Source: Candidatus Woesearchaeota archaeon (lineage in GTDB: Archaea > Nanobdellota > Nanobdellia > Woesearchaeales > GW2011-AR9). From it: 40,735 nt of DNA. The notes beneath the pieces were generated by a model that worked only from the letters and a program-made list of their open reading frames with translations, made no database searches and was not told the origin of the DNA. A program made the position numbers and the translations under genes. This document shows, in pieces, positions 18,304 through 27,466 of the stretch; the first letter of the stretch is position 1; the number at the start of each line of letters is the position of its first letter. Where the stretch lies: positions 1-40,735 of the forward strand of contig JACQNE010000026.1 of the NCBI GenBank assembly GCA_016203205.1, written 5' to 3'.

Positions 18304-19068
18304 TTACGAGAACCGTAATTCCATCGGCAGATGATCAGAAACATTTACTGTTGGCACGGCAAAATGTTCAACTTCGACATCGGGAGAGACAAGTGTATAA
18401 TCTGCATATCGGTCTGGCTTTTGATATAACGAACTTCTGGTCGTCGTTATTCCCCAAGTTTCGATGAGATCAACCAGCCCATCTTTTAATATCGCCAAAC
18501 TCTGTGTATCCGGAAGCAAATTGAAATCACCGCACAGTATTTTCTTTCCTTTTGCTCCAGCTAATAATTGTTTAGCTCGACGTGACTGTTCCAGCCGGTC
18601 AGCAGTATCTGTTTTTCCTTGCCCATTCCATAGGCCGTGAAAATGAGCGATCGTATAATCTTGACCATCGACATTAACCTGTAGGTATTGCAAATTCCGT
18701 GGTGAAGAAGAATTATTATATTGTCTTCTATTGTAACTGCCAAAAAGATAAATCTCACCGAAGGCATCCCTCTTTAAATCTTTTCCGACAAACATTGCCA
18801 ACCCCCATTGAAGTGGATAATCAACAGGGTCATTAAAACCATAACCATCTTGCGCCGGTGCAAAATGCCCAGTATGATTTGGTAGTATTTTTTGTAATTC
18901 AGAATACAAGTTTGCCCGGTAATATTCACTGACCGTCTTTCGTAATGTCGGCGTGTGAAACACTTCTTGAAAACAAAAAACATCTGTACTTCGAGCTTGA
19001 ACTGCTACATAATCCATCAAAGAAGTAAACTCTCTCCCAGCCCAGAGATTTAAAGAGACGAGTTTCAT
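18304..19068 (-). CDS. Endonuclease/exonuclease/phosphatase family protein
   Basis: SLNLWAG, DVFCFQEVF, HFHGLWNG, ILCGDFNLLPD, VSDHLPMELRF. Confidence 0.85.
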   Translation of the reverse strand: MKLVSLNLWAGREFTSLMDYVAVQARSTDVFCFQEVFHTPTLRKTVSEYYRANLYSELQKILPNHTGHFAPAQDGYGFNDPVDYPLQWGLAMFVGKDLKRDAFGEIYLFGSYNRRQYNNSSSPRNLQYLQVNVDGQDYTIAHFHGLWNGQGKTDTADRLEQSRRAKQLLAGAKGKKILCGDFNLLPDTQSLAILKDGLVDLIETWGITTTRSSLYQKPDRYADYTLVSPDVEVEHFAVPTVNVSDHLPMELRFS

Positions 19069-19104
19069 CGGAGATGATTACGGGATGTTTTTTATAAATA
19101 TTTT

Positions 19105-19113
19105 CCCAAAATC
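19105..19113. repeat. 9-bp target-site duplication, left
   Basis: CCCAAAATC, repeated at 19338-19346. Confidence 0.7.
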
Positions 19114-19337
19114 AGCTAATATGAAACCCTCTCGCTTTGCTCGGTTACTGCCAGGCTCCGCACTTGCTGTAGAACAAGATCAGCGACGTTCCCCGTAGTA
19201 CTGAGCGAGACGACGATCTCGCTGGTATGCCAACGAAATCGCCGTTTCGTTGTGCAGGGGCAACCCCCTTGTCGCTTTTGATATTTCTATCGAGAGTGCT
19301 CCGCAAAGGGCAGTAACCATAGGGTTTCATATTAGCC
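19114..19337 (+). mobile_element. MITE-like element family 3, copy 1
   Basis: AGCTAATATGAAACCCT...AGGGTTTCATATTAGCC terminal inverted repeats, near-identical to 39234-39455, flanked by CCCAAAATC direct repeats. Confidence 0.85.
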
Positions 19338-19349
19338 CCCAAAATCCTC

Positions 19350-19640
19350 TCACGCCATCCCCAGCATCTCTTTCAACTCTTCCGAGGGCTGCCAGGGAGG
19401 TTCAAAAGTGATCTCAATAGCGACGGATGCTGCCCCTTCTTTCAGGATTAGGCTCTTCAATTCTTCGACCATCGCCGGGCCGAATGGACACAGCGGCGAA
19501 GTGAACGTCAATTTTATGTTAACAGCGTCATTCACGACCGTAAGATCATAGACTAATCCTAATGTCCAGACATCGATCATCAGTTCTGGATCTTCATATT
19601 TTTTCAAGACATTGTCAATAATCTGTTCACGCGTGATCAT
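19350..19640 (-). CDS. sufT: MIP18/PaaD-family (DUF59) Fe-S assembly protein, SufT-like
   Basis: MITREQIIDNVLKKYEDPELMIDVWTLGLVYDLTV ... LTFTSPLCPFGPAMVEELK. Confidence 0.8.
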   Translation of the reverse strand: MITREQIIDNVLKKYEDPELMIDVWTLGLVYDLTVVNDAVNIKLTFTSPLCPFGPAMVEELKSLILKEGAASVAIEITFEPPWQPSEELKEMLGMA

Positions 19641-20379
19641 TGGTGATCCCTCCAAAGCCTTCTTTCTCGATTTTCTGGGCTAATTCGTACCCGCCGGAAG
19701 CGGCGACCCGGCCTTGGTACAGGACAGAAACGCTGTCTGGAGAGAGGAATTCCAGGAACTTCTGATAATGTGTAATCACGACGATGCTCATTTCCGTGTT
19801 TTCCCGTATCTTCTTAATCCCTTCGGCAACGGTCTTGATCGCATCAACATCAAGGCCAGAGTCGGTTTCATCCAGCAGGACATAACGCGGCTGCAAGAGG
19901 AGCAGCTGGAGAATCTCCATTTTTTTCCGCTCCCCGCCGGAAAAACCATGGTTCAAATAACGCCGGATGAAATCAGGATCGAGATTCAGCTTGGTGATCG
20001 CTTCTTTCAGAAGAGGATGAAATTCGACGACAGAATAAGGCTTTTGCCCGCGATTCTCCCGCTGTGCATTTACCGCCGTGCGCAGGAACTTGCCGATGGT
20101 CACACCGGGAATTGACGGAGGATATTGGAAAGAGAGGAACAGGCCGGCCTTGGCCCGCTCATCGGCTTTCCAGGAGGAAATATCTTTCCCATCCAGAAAG
20201 ATCTGGCCTTGCGTGAGTTTATAGCGAGGATGGCCGACTAAAACATGAGCAAGCGTTGATTTGCCAGAGCCGTTGGGACCCAGCAGCGCCTGAATTTTTC
20301 CCGGCGCAAAAGTGAGGCTGACGCCTTTCAAGATTTCCGTTCCTTCAACTTCCACATGGATGTCTTTGATTTCAATCAT
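19627..20379 (-). CDS. sufC: Fe-S assembly ATPase SufC
   Basis: IEIKDIHVEVEGTEILKGV, GPNGSGKSTLAHVLVGHPRY, FSGGERKKMEILQ, LDETDSGLDVDAIK; ATG at about 20379. Confidence 0.95.
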   Translation of the reverse strand: MIEIKDIHVEVEGTEILKGVSLTFAPGKIQALLGPNGSGKSTLAHVLVGHPRYKLTQGQIFLDGKDISSWKADERAKAGLFLSFQYPPSIPGVTIGKFLRTAVNAQRENRGQKPYSVVEFHPLLKEAITKLNLDPDFIRRYLNHGFSGGERKKMEILQLLLLQPRYVLLDETDSGLDVDAIKTVAEGIKKIRENTEMSIVVITHYQKFLEFLSPDSVSVLYQGRVAASGGYELAQKIEKEGFGGITNDHA

Positions 20380-20398
20380 ATTCTTATTCTCTTTTTTC

Positions 20399-20845
20399 TT
20401 ATTCTCTTTTCTTTTGTTCGTTCTTCCCCCTTCCCTCTTTCCCAAAATGTAATGCTGCTTTCACAGCCTGCAGCGCGAGCAAAGCGCATTTCTGCCGCAA
20501 GTGGCTGATCGGGATGCCCAGCATGCGGATCATCTCTTCTCCTGGCAATGACTCCGCATCTTTAACCGGCAGCTGCTTTAGTTTTTCCGTGAGCAAAGAG
20601 GCCGCCGCCTGACTGATCGCGCAACCGCTTCCCTCAAAGGAAATGTCACGGATGATTTGATCTGGAATATTCAGATAGATCCTGATCCGATCACCGCAGA
20701 GCGGATTGGATTTTTCCTGCCAGTGGGTATATTCTGAAAGAGCGTGCTTGTTCAAAGGATGCTTGTACAATTCCAATATTTCTTCTTTGTACAACTGCTC
20801 ATCAAATTCATTCTCTCCTGCGGCTTTTTGCTCTTCTGCCATCAT
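20399..20845 (-). CDS. sufU: SufU/IscU-type scaffold protein
   Basis: NPLCGDRIRIYLNIPD, GSGCAISQAAASLLTE, RQKCALLALQAV. Confidence 0.9.
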   Translation of the reverse strand: MMAEEQKAAGENEFDEQLYKEEILELYKHPLNKHALSEYTHWQEKSNPLCGDRIRIYLNIPDQIIRDISFEGSGCAISQAAASLLTEKLKQLPVKDAESLPGEEMIRMLGIPISHLRQKCALLALQAVKAALHFGKEGRGKNEQKKRE

Positions 20846-22050
20846 CAGCGAAATACCTCTTGTACTTTTCTGATGCCAGCAACCAACGCATCAACATCTT
20901 CTATAGTGTTATACAGATAAAAGGATGCCCGCGTCGTTCCGTCAGCAAGACCCAGTTCTTTCATCAAAGGGATTGTACAATGGTGTCCGGCACGTACGGC
21001 AATCCCTTCTCTGTTCAAAATCTCGGCAACATCGTGAGGATGGATCACCTCTAAGGTAAACGAGATTATTCCGATCCCCCCTTGCTCCGGCCCAATAATG
21101 TTTAATCGAGGAATCTTCTTCAACTCTTTAATTGCGTATTCTCTCAGCAGTGTGCAGTGCGCTTCGATCTGTTTCAAACCTTGCTTTTCCAAAAAATCAA
21201 CTGCTCTCGCCAGACCTATCGCCCCGGCAATGGGCGGTGTCCCTGCTTCAAATCGCTGCGGAGGAGCGAGCCACAACGCTTTCCCCACCTCAGAACTAAC
21301 ATCTTCGACCATGCCGCCGCCAAAAAAAGCCGGTTCTAAGTTAATCAACAAATCTTTCTTGCCATAGAGCACGCCGATTCCCAGAGGGCCACACATCTTG
21401 TGTCCGGAAAAAGCCAGGAAATCACAATCAAGCTGTCGAACATTCAGCGGAAGATGGCCAACAGATTGGGCCACATCGACAACCGCCAATGCTCCTTGAG
21501 CGTGAGCTAGAGCAATCAATTCAGCGGCGGGATTGATCGTCCCGAGAGTATTTGAAACGTGGGTAAACGCCAAAACTTTTGTTTTCGCAGTAATCAATTC
21601 GCGGGCTTTCTGGAGATCAAGGGTATAATCTGCTGTAAGAGGGATAAACTTCACGATTAATTCTTTCTCGCGCGCCATTTCCTGCCAAGGAATAAGATTA
21701 GAATGGTGTTCCATCATCGTCAAGACAATTTCATCGCCGGGATGAAGATTCTTTCCCAACATCTGTACAAGCATATTCAAGCTGTGCGTTGTACCAGATG
21801 TAAAAACTATTTCGTCGGTCTCGGCACCGATAAAACGAGCGACTGTTTCCCGGGAAGATTCATAGGCCATCGTGGATTTTTCTGCCAGATGATGGATGCC
21901 GCGATGAATGTTGGCGTTGCTCGTTTCATAAAACTGTTTTATTGCATCGATCACGACTTGTGGTTTCTGCGTCGTCGCAGCGTTGTCCAAGTAAACTAAT
22001 CTTTTCCCAAAGATCTTCTGATTCAAAATCGGAAACGGACCGGAATCCAT
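20845..22050 (-). CDS. sufS: Cysteine desulfurase SufS
   Basis: YLDNAATTQKPQVVIDAI, DFLAFSGHKMCGPLGIGVLYGK, VRAGHHCTIPLM. Confidence 0.95.
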   Translation of the reverse strand: MDSGPFPILNQKIFGKRLVYLDNAATTQKPQVVIDAIKQFYETSNANIHRGIHHLAEKSTMAYESSRETVARFIGAETDEIVFTSGTTHSLNMLVQMLGKNLHPGDEIVLTMMEHHSNLIPWQEMAREKELIVKFIPLTADYTLDLQKARELITAKTKVLAFTHVSNTLGTINPAAELIALAHAQGALAVVDVAQSVGHLPLNVRQLDCDFLAFSGHKMCGPLGIGVLYGKKDLLINLEPAFFGGGMVEDVSSEVGKALWLAPPQRFEAGTPPIAGAIGLARAVDFLEKQGLKQIEAHCTLLREYAIKELKKIPRLNIIGPEQGGIGIISFTLEVIHPHDVAEILNREGIAVRAGHHCTIPLMKELGLADGTTRASFYLYNTIEDVDALVAGIRKVQEVFR

Positions 22051-23487
22051 CTACATGCCTCCGATTTCCAATTCGATGAGTTTATTCAATTCCACAGCGT
22101 ATTCTAATGGCAGTTCGCGGATGATCGGATCGATGAAACCCGCAACGATCATCTGGATCGCCGCTTCTTCGCTGATACCACGGCTTTGCAGATAGAAGAC
22201 TGCTTCCTCACTAATTTTTCCAACTTTTGCTTCGTGAGCAGCATCAACATCATTATTGCTGATCTTGAGTTCAGGGATGGTATTGGAAACAGACTTTTCG
22301 TCTAACAAAAGACCATCGCAGATGACACTAGTCGTCGAGCCTTTGGCGTTAGGCATGATCTTGACTAAGCCGCGATAGCTGGCAATCCCGCCGTCCTTGC
22401 TGATGCTCTTGGAATGGATCGTGGAACTGGTGTGCGGAGCGACGTGGATGGCTTTTGCACCCACATCTTGATACTGGCCAGCGCCGGCGAAGGCAATGCC
22501 TAAACTATCTGAACGTGCTCCTTCGCCGCGCAGGATAGAACAGGGGTAGAGCATCGTCGTCTTGCTGCCCATGTTTCCCGAAACCCAGATCATCGTCGCA
22601 TCCTGATCGACCAGAGCCCGCTTCGTGTTCAGATTATAGACATTCTTACTCCAATTTTCAATGGAAGAATAGCGCATCTTTGCCCCTTTCTTAACGAAAA
22701 TTTCCACACAGCCGGCATGTAGTGAATTTTGCTGGTAACGCGGAGAGGAGCAGCCTTCGATGTAATGCAGTTCCGCGCCTTCGTCAATGATGATCAGCGT
22801 GTGTTCAAACTGTCCGCCTTTCTGCGCATTCATCCGGAAGTAGGCTTGTAGCGGCAGATCTACTTTGACGTTTTTAGGCACGTAGATAAATGTCCCGCCG
22901 CTCCAGACCGCAGCATGAAGCATGATAAACTTGTGGTCGTTTACCGGGATACAGGAAGTCATGAAATGTTTTTGAATAAGATCAGGATATTTCTGGAGGG
23001 CTACATCCATGTTCTCAAAGATCACGCCTTTCTCTTTTAGTGATTTCTCAATGTTGTGATACACGACAGAACTATCGTATTGCGCTCCCACTCCGGCAAG
23101 CGCTTTTTTTTCTGCTTCAGGGATGCCTAACCGATCAAACGTCTTCTTGATCTCTTCGGGAACTTCCTCCCAATTACTCGTTTCGGTGGTATTTGGATCG
23201 ATGTAAAAGACAATTTTGGCAAAATCCAGCTCCCCCAGATCCGGGCCCCACTTAGGAAGAGGTGTCTGATGAAATAATTCCAAGCCTTTAAGCCGTTTTG
23301 CCAGCATCCAATCCGGCTCATTTTTGGTCTGAGAGATCAGCCGTACGATGTCCTCAGATAAACCTGGTTGAGCAGTGTATCGAGCCTGATGTTCGTCAGC
23401 GGTATCGAAGAGCTCGCGGCTGAGATCTAGATCTATTTTGGGCTGCTGGTCAAGGGGTTCCGTTTCAGATGTTGTGATTTTTTCCAT
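22051..23487 (-). CDS. sufB: Fe-S assembly protein SufB
   Basis: MHAAVWSGGTFIYVPKNV, EGCSSPRYQQNSLHAGCVEIFV, SISKDGGIASYRGLVKI; ATG at 23487. Confidence 0.95.
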   Translation of the reverse strand: MEKITTSETEPLDQQPKIDLDLSRELFDTADEHQARYTAQPGLSEDIVRLISQTKNEPDWMLAKRLKGLELFHQTPLPKWGPDLGELDFAKIVFYIDPNTTETSNWEEVPEEIKKTFDRLGIPEAEKKALAGVGAQYDSSVVYHNIEKSLKEKGVIFENMDVALQKYPDLIQKHFMTSCIPVNDHKFIMLHAAVWSGGTFIYVPKNVKVDLPLQAYFRMNAQKGGQFEHTLIIIDEGAELHYIEGCSSPRYQQNSLHAGCVEIFVKKGAKMRYSSIENWSKNVYNLNTKRALVDQDATMIWVSGNMGSKTTMLYPCSILRGEGARSDSLGIAFAGAGQYQDVGAKAIHVAPHTSSTIHSKSISKDGGIASYRGLVKIMPNAKGSTTSVICDGLLLDEKSVSNTIPELKISNNDVDAAHEAKVGKISEEAVFYLQSRGISEEAAIQMIVAGFIDPIIRELPLEYAVELNKLIELEIGGM

Positions 23488-23489
23488 TG

Positions 23490-23509
23490 AACTTAACAAT
23501 TGTTAAGTT
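23490..23509. promoter_or_regulatory. Perfect 20-bp palindrome upstream of sufB
   Basis: AACTTAACAATTGTTAAGTT between ATG (23487) and TATA-like box (TTTATAA about 23511-23517). Confidence 0.65.
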
Positions 23510-23574
23510 ATTTATAAAAGTTGCGGGAGAAGGCACATATTTAGTTTCGCCGTACTTTCTTTTCTTAAGCGTCA

Positions 23575-24684
23575 CTATCTTACGTTCTTCAGCTTACGTT
23601 CCACTAAAAACGGATAGCCTAGCGCAATCAAGCCGTACATCACAAAGACGGGCAGATACATCTCCCGGTAAAACAGAAAAGCGGCAATCGCCAGAGTCAA
23701 TGCCCGGCCGGCATTCAGACAGAATTCACGGCTTTTCCAGAACGCTGCTGTTGCTGCTTTCTCGTCCAGGGAAATGGCCAAGCGCAAGGGAGAAGAAAGT
23801 ACAGAAATAATCGTAAAGGCGCCGACGGCGAGGAACCAATGTAGTTTTGTCTCAACAAAGATAAAACTGATAATGACGAATGCCATCAGCGCAAAGAGGA
23901 GAGACAACGATGATTTGCGTTTTTGTGTTAGATCAGACCAACGAGAAAGGAAGACGGCTACGATCACGGCTAAGGCGCCGAGCAGGCTGAGATACGCGCC
24001 GATCTCTCCCTCTGTCTTCAGAAAGAGCAGGCCGTAGATTGGCAGGACCGTGCCAGCAAAATGTTGGAGTGATCCCTCCAAGAAGGTTATTGTCCTTAGT
24101 CCTTTAAATTCCTGGAAACTACGCCAGAAGGGTGTCATCTCTTTATCAACAGGCAGGAGACGAAAAGCGAGGAAGATCGGGATCAAGTATAAAAGTGCGG
24201 TCAATCCAAACAAGATTCCATAGCCAAAAAAATGGATGACCAACGCGCCTAGCGGAGGAAGAAGCAGCGAAATTAACCCGGGCACAAGATAATAAAACGC
24301 TGATTCTGTAGCATGGCGCGTCTGCTGCGCATGGCGGAAGAACAGCCAATTGAGGGGAATCCAAAAAAAGACGATGACCAGTGCCAGCAGCACCGCAAAC
24401 ACAAAAAACATCGCTGGCGTGAACCAGACCATCACTAAAACAGCAAGCGCATGCAAAGACAAACCAAAAACGATAAAGTAACGCAGGCGGAAGAAAGGGA
24501 TGATCACGATAATAAGAGCAGCGAGTGCCGTATATAGAGCATACAAGCCAATGATCTGCCATAAAGAGTAGCCATTCTGCATGAGAAAAAGGGGGATGAA
24601 ACCAAACGCAAACAATGTAATGATCGTATTTATGGTCAGAAAGAGAAAACCTTTGTTCTGAAAAGATGATGTCAATTCTTTCAT
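23575..24684 (-). CDS. MFS-type transporter
   Basis: 369-aa, about 11-12 hydrophobic segments in MFS-like arrangement. Confidence 0.75.
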   Translation of the reverse strand: MKELTSSFQNKGFLFLTINTIITLFAFGFIPLFLMQNGYSLWQIIGLYALYTALAALIIVIIPFFRLRYFIVFGLSLHALAVLVMVWFTPAMFFVFAVLLALVIVFFWIPLNWLFFRHAQQTRHATESAFYYLVPGLISLLLPPLGALVIHFFGYGILFGLTALLYLIPIFLAFRLLPVDKEMTPFWRSFQEFKGLRTITFLEGSLQHFAGTVLPIYGLLFLKTEGEIGAYLSLLGALAVIVAVFLSRWSDLTQKRKSSLSLLFALMAFVIISFIFVETKLHWFLAVGAFTIISVLSSPLRLAISLDEKAATAAFWKSREFCLNAGRALTLAIAAFLFYREMYLPVFVMYGLIALGYPFLVERKLKNVR

Positions 24685-24901
24685 GGTAATACCCTGCCGT
24701 TCAAGACGTCAAGCAACTTGTTCCGCCCAACCCATTTCTTTCTTAGATCTCCAAAAGAAATATCCTAAGATTGTCAGAAAGATGGACGCAAAATCAAGCA
24801 TACACCTCTCGGTGCGAAGAGAGATTAATAAAGATTTCGCCGAAGCGAGCGAGAGAATCTCCTCGTGAGACGGGTTGGAGTGTTTTTCTTCGAGAAAACA
24901 G

Positions 24902-25096
24902 TTTTTCTACTAAGCACTTTACTCCAGATCTGTAGAAAAAGTCCTCCTGGCCATTGACCGCGGCGAAAACCGGTTGTGTTTATGGTTGCGTACGAGCTAT
25001 TCTCCTCGCTGGTTTTCGCACCTGTTCCTGCAGATCACTCCTCACGGTCAATCTTTAGGCCAAGCGGACGACTTTTTCTACTAAGCACTTGACTCC
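24902..25096. repeat. Intergenic element with flanking 24-bp direct repeats and long inverted repeat
   Basis: TTTTTCTACTAAGCACTT(T/G)ACTCC at 24902-24925 and 25073-25096; inverted AGAAAAAGTC...GACTTTTTCT and GCGAAAACC...GGTTTTCGC. Confidence 0.6.
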
Positions 25097-25165
25097 GCTA
25101 CTTATTTAAACCAGCAGAGATTAATCAATTAAGAAACCGGACTTGTTATCCAAAGAGAGAGAAAG

Positions 25166-27364
25166 ATGCCCGACCGCTATCAAGAATTACGAGAAAAGTA
25201 CAAACAGCGAATCGAGAGAGAATTTGGCCGTGCAGCAAGTGCGTCTGCTTCGCCAAAAGTTTCTTCTCGGGAATATACTCAGTTCAAGCAGGAATTATAT
25301 CCGGCACGCTATTCATTTTACGAAAAGACCTGTAATCTCTCTGCTACAATACTTAACCTGAAGCCGGATCCAAAAAAAGCGGAGTTGATGCAGAAAAACC
25401 TCGATGTCTGCCATCTGAATACAACCCCTACTGGCGTTCTTTCTTTCGCCGTCCTGGCCGGGCTGCTGGTCATGGTCTTTGGTTCGCTCATCCTCTTTGC
25501 CCTGCCCCTGCTCGTCGGTTCAGACCCGCTGCTTTTTCTGGTGATGTTTTCGTTCATCGGTGGATTATTGATGATTCCGGCACTGCTCAAGACGCCGGAG
25601 TTTATGGCCAATACGTGGCGGATGAAAGCATCCGGACAGATGGTACAGAGCATTTTTTATCTTGTCACCTACATGCGTCATACATCTAACCTCGAGCGGG
25701 CGATCGGTTTTGCCGCAGACCATCTTGATCCGCCGCTCTCACTGGATTTCCGGAAAATACTATGGGATGTAGAAACACAGGAATATAGCACGATCCGTGA
25801 TTCAGCCAATGCGTATCTGGAATTCTGGAAAGATTGGGATAGAGAATTTGTAGAGGCATTCCATCTTGTGGAATCGTCGCTGTACGAATCATCGGAAGAA
25901 CGCCGGCTTGCTCTCCTCGACAAAGCGTTGGATGTCATCCTCAATGGAACGTACGAGAACATGCTCCATTATGCTCACAATCTTAAATCGCCGATGACCA
26001 TGCTCCACATGTTGGGGATCATCCTGCCCATTTTAGGACTGGTCATCCTGCCGCTCGTCGCCAGTTTTCTAGCCGGAGACAATCCGTTGTTAACGACGCT
26101 GTATATTTCCCTTATTTATAACGTCGGCCTGCCCATCGGCGTTTTCTATCTCGGAAGAACCATCCTTTCCCGCCGCCCGGCTGGATACGGCGCAAGCGAC
26201 ATCAGCGAAAAAGAAAATTTCAAACATCTGCGTAATGTTAATCTTAGTTTCAGTAAAAATATCAGGATCGGCATCAATCCGTTCTTTTTCAGTGTTTTTA
26301 TCTTGATTTTCTGCCTGTTGATCGGTTTCCTGCCTTTGATTCTTCATGCGTTGAATGCAGAAGATTTTGCGTTTGATGCCGACGGAAATTTAAAGATGCT
26401 GGAATATATCTGCCCGCCGGCGCTGGGAGCGACGTGTACGGAAGCTGACAAGATCGGGCCCTACGGGATCGGGGCATCTATTCTCTCGCTGATCGTGATC
26501 ATCGGCTTTGGCGTTGCCGGCGGAACATATTACACCCTGCGTTCCAAGAATGTGATCAAACTGCGGGAAAAGACACGCCGGCTGGAAGAAGAATTTTCTT
26601 CCGCGCTGTTTCAGTTGGGAAACCGCTTGGGGGACGGTCTTCCCGCCGAACTTGCGTTTGGCAAAGTCGCCCAAACGATGAAAGGAACGGTATCTGGAGA
26701 ATTTTTTGCTGTCGCTGAGCAGAACATTACCAAGCTAGGCATGGGCCTGGAACAGTCTTTATTTGATCAACGCACGGGAGCTGTCGTCACGTTTCCTTCC
26801 AATGTCATTGAATCGTCAATGAAAGTGCTGGTGGAAAGTATCCATAAGGGGCCGCGCATCGCCGCTCAGGCACTGCTCTCCATGTCCCGTTATATCAAAG
26901 AGATCCATCACGTCGAAGAGCGCCTTAAAGATCTGATGGAAGAAGTCATTACTTCGATGAAAGCGCAGATTAAATTTCTCACGCCGGTCATTGCCGGGAT
27001 TGTCATCGGCATCACTTCGATGATTTCGGCTATTCTTACTAAACTAAGCCGCGATCTCACAACACTCACCACTCAAAGTGCCGGTACAGGAAGCCCCTTG
27101 GGAGACATGCTTACTATCTTTGGTATCGGCATGCCAACATTTTATTTCCAACTTGTCGTCGGCATCTATATCGTCCAGATTGTGTATATTCTCACTGTCC
27201 TGAGCAATGGTATTGAAAATGGGTCAGACAAGCTTGCCGAAAGATATGAATTGGGGAGAAATTTGATCAATAGCACGTTACTATACTGCCTGATCGCTGG
27301 CGCGGTCATGATTGCGTTCAATCTCTTTGCGATCAATATCCTTAGCGGTGTTAATGTAGGGTAG
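25166..27364 (+). CDS. Type II secretion F / archaellum-pilus FlaJ (TadC)-like membrane protein
   Basis: Two similar membrane halves (MVQSIFYLVTYMRHTSNLERAIGFAADHLDPPLS... and LGNRLGDGLPAELAFGKVAQTMKG...), T2SF-like. Confidence 0.75.
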   Translation: MPDRYQELREKYKQRIEREFGRAASASASPKVSSREYTQFKQELYPARYSFYEKTCNLSATILNLKPDPKKAELMQKNLDVCHLNTTPTGVLSFAVLAGLLVMVFGSLILFALPLLVGSDPLLFLVMFSFIGGLLMIPALLKTPEFMANTWRMKASGQMVQSIFYLVTYMRHTSNLERAIGFAADHLDPPLSLDFRKILWDVETQEYSTIRDSANAYLEFWKDWDREFVEAFHLVESSLYESSEERRLALLDKALDVILNGTYENMLHYAHNLKSPMTMLHMLGIILPILGLVILPLVASFLAGDNPLLTTLYISLIYNVGLPIGVFYLGRTILSRRPAGYGASDISEKENFKHLRNVNLSFSKNIRIGINPFFFSVFILIFCLLIGFLPLILHALNAEDFAFDADGNLKMLEYICPPALGATCTEADKIGPYGIGASILSLIVIIGFGVAGGTYYTLRSKNVIKLREKTRRLEEEFSSALFQLGNRLGDGLPAELAFGKVAQTMKGTVSGEFFAVAEQNITKLGMGLEQSLFDQRTGAVVTFPSNVIESSMKVLVESIHKGPRIAAQALLSMSRYIKEIHHVEERLKDLMEEVITSMKAQIKFLTPVIAGIVIGITSMISAILTKLSRDLTTLTTQSAGTGSPLGDMLTIFGIGMPTFYFQLVVGIYIVQIVYILTVLSNGIENGSDKLAERYELGRNLINSTLLYCLIAGAVMIAFNLFAINILSGVNVG

Positions 27365-27377
27365 AGGACTTAGCGTG

Positions 27378-27427
27378 GTCCAACTGAAAAAGTACAAAAT
27401 AGTCCCGCTGAATAGGTACAAAAAGTA
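27378..27427 (+). repeat. Two-unit imperfect tandem repeat
   Basis: GTCCAACTGAAAAAGTACAAAATA / GTCCCGCTGAATAGGTACAAAAAGTA. Confidence 0.5.
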
Positions 27428-27466
27428 GAAATCATTATAAATAACCCATTTATCCGGGTTTCCAGA

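Noticed and set aside
19145-19342. 65-aa ORF (MGANMKPYGYCPLRS...) and the similar-region ORF 39257..39475 as real proteins
   Set aside because: Both arise from the repeat element and run in different strands/frames; 39257..39475 simply ends in the old kinase C-terminus (QLGRNV*).
24690-25165. RNase P RNA or SRP RNA gene
   Set aside because: Characteristic conserved motifs of either RNA (for example the SRP GGAAGGGAGCAG-type loop) were not found.
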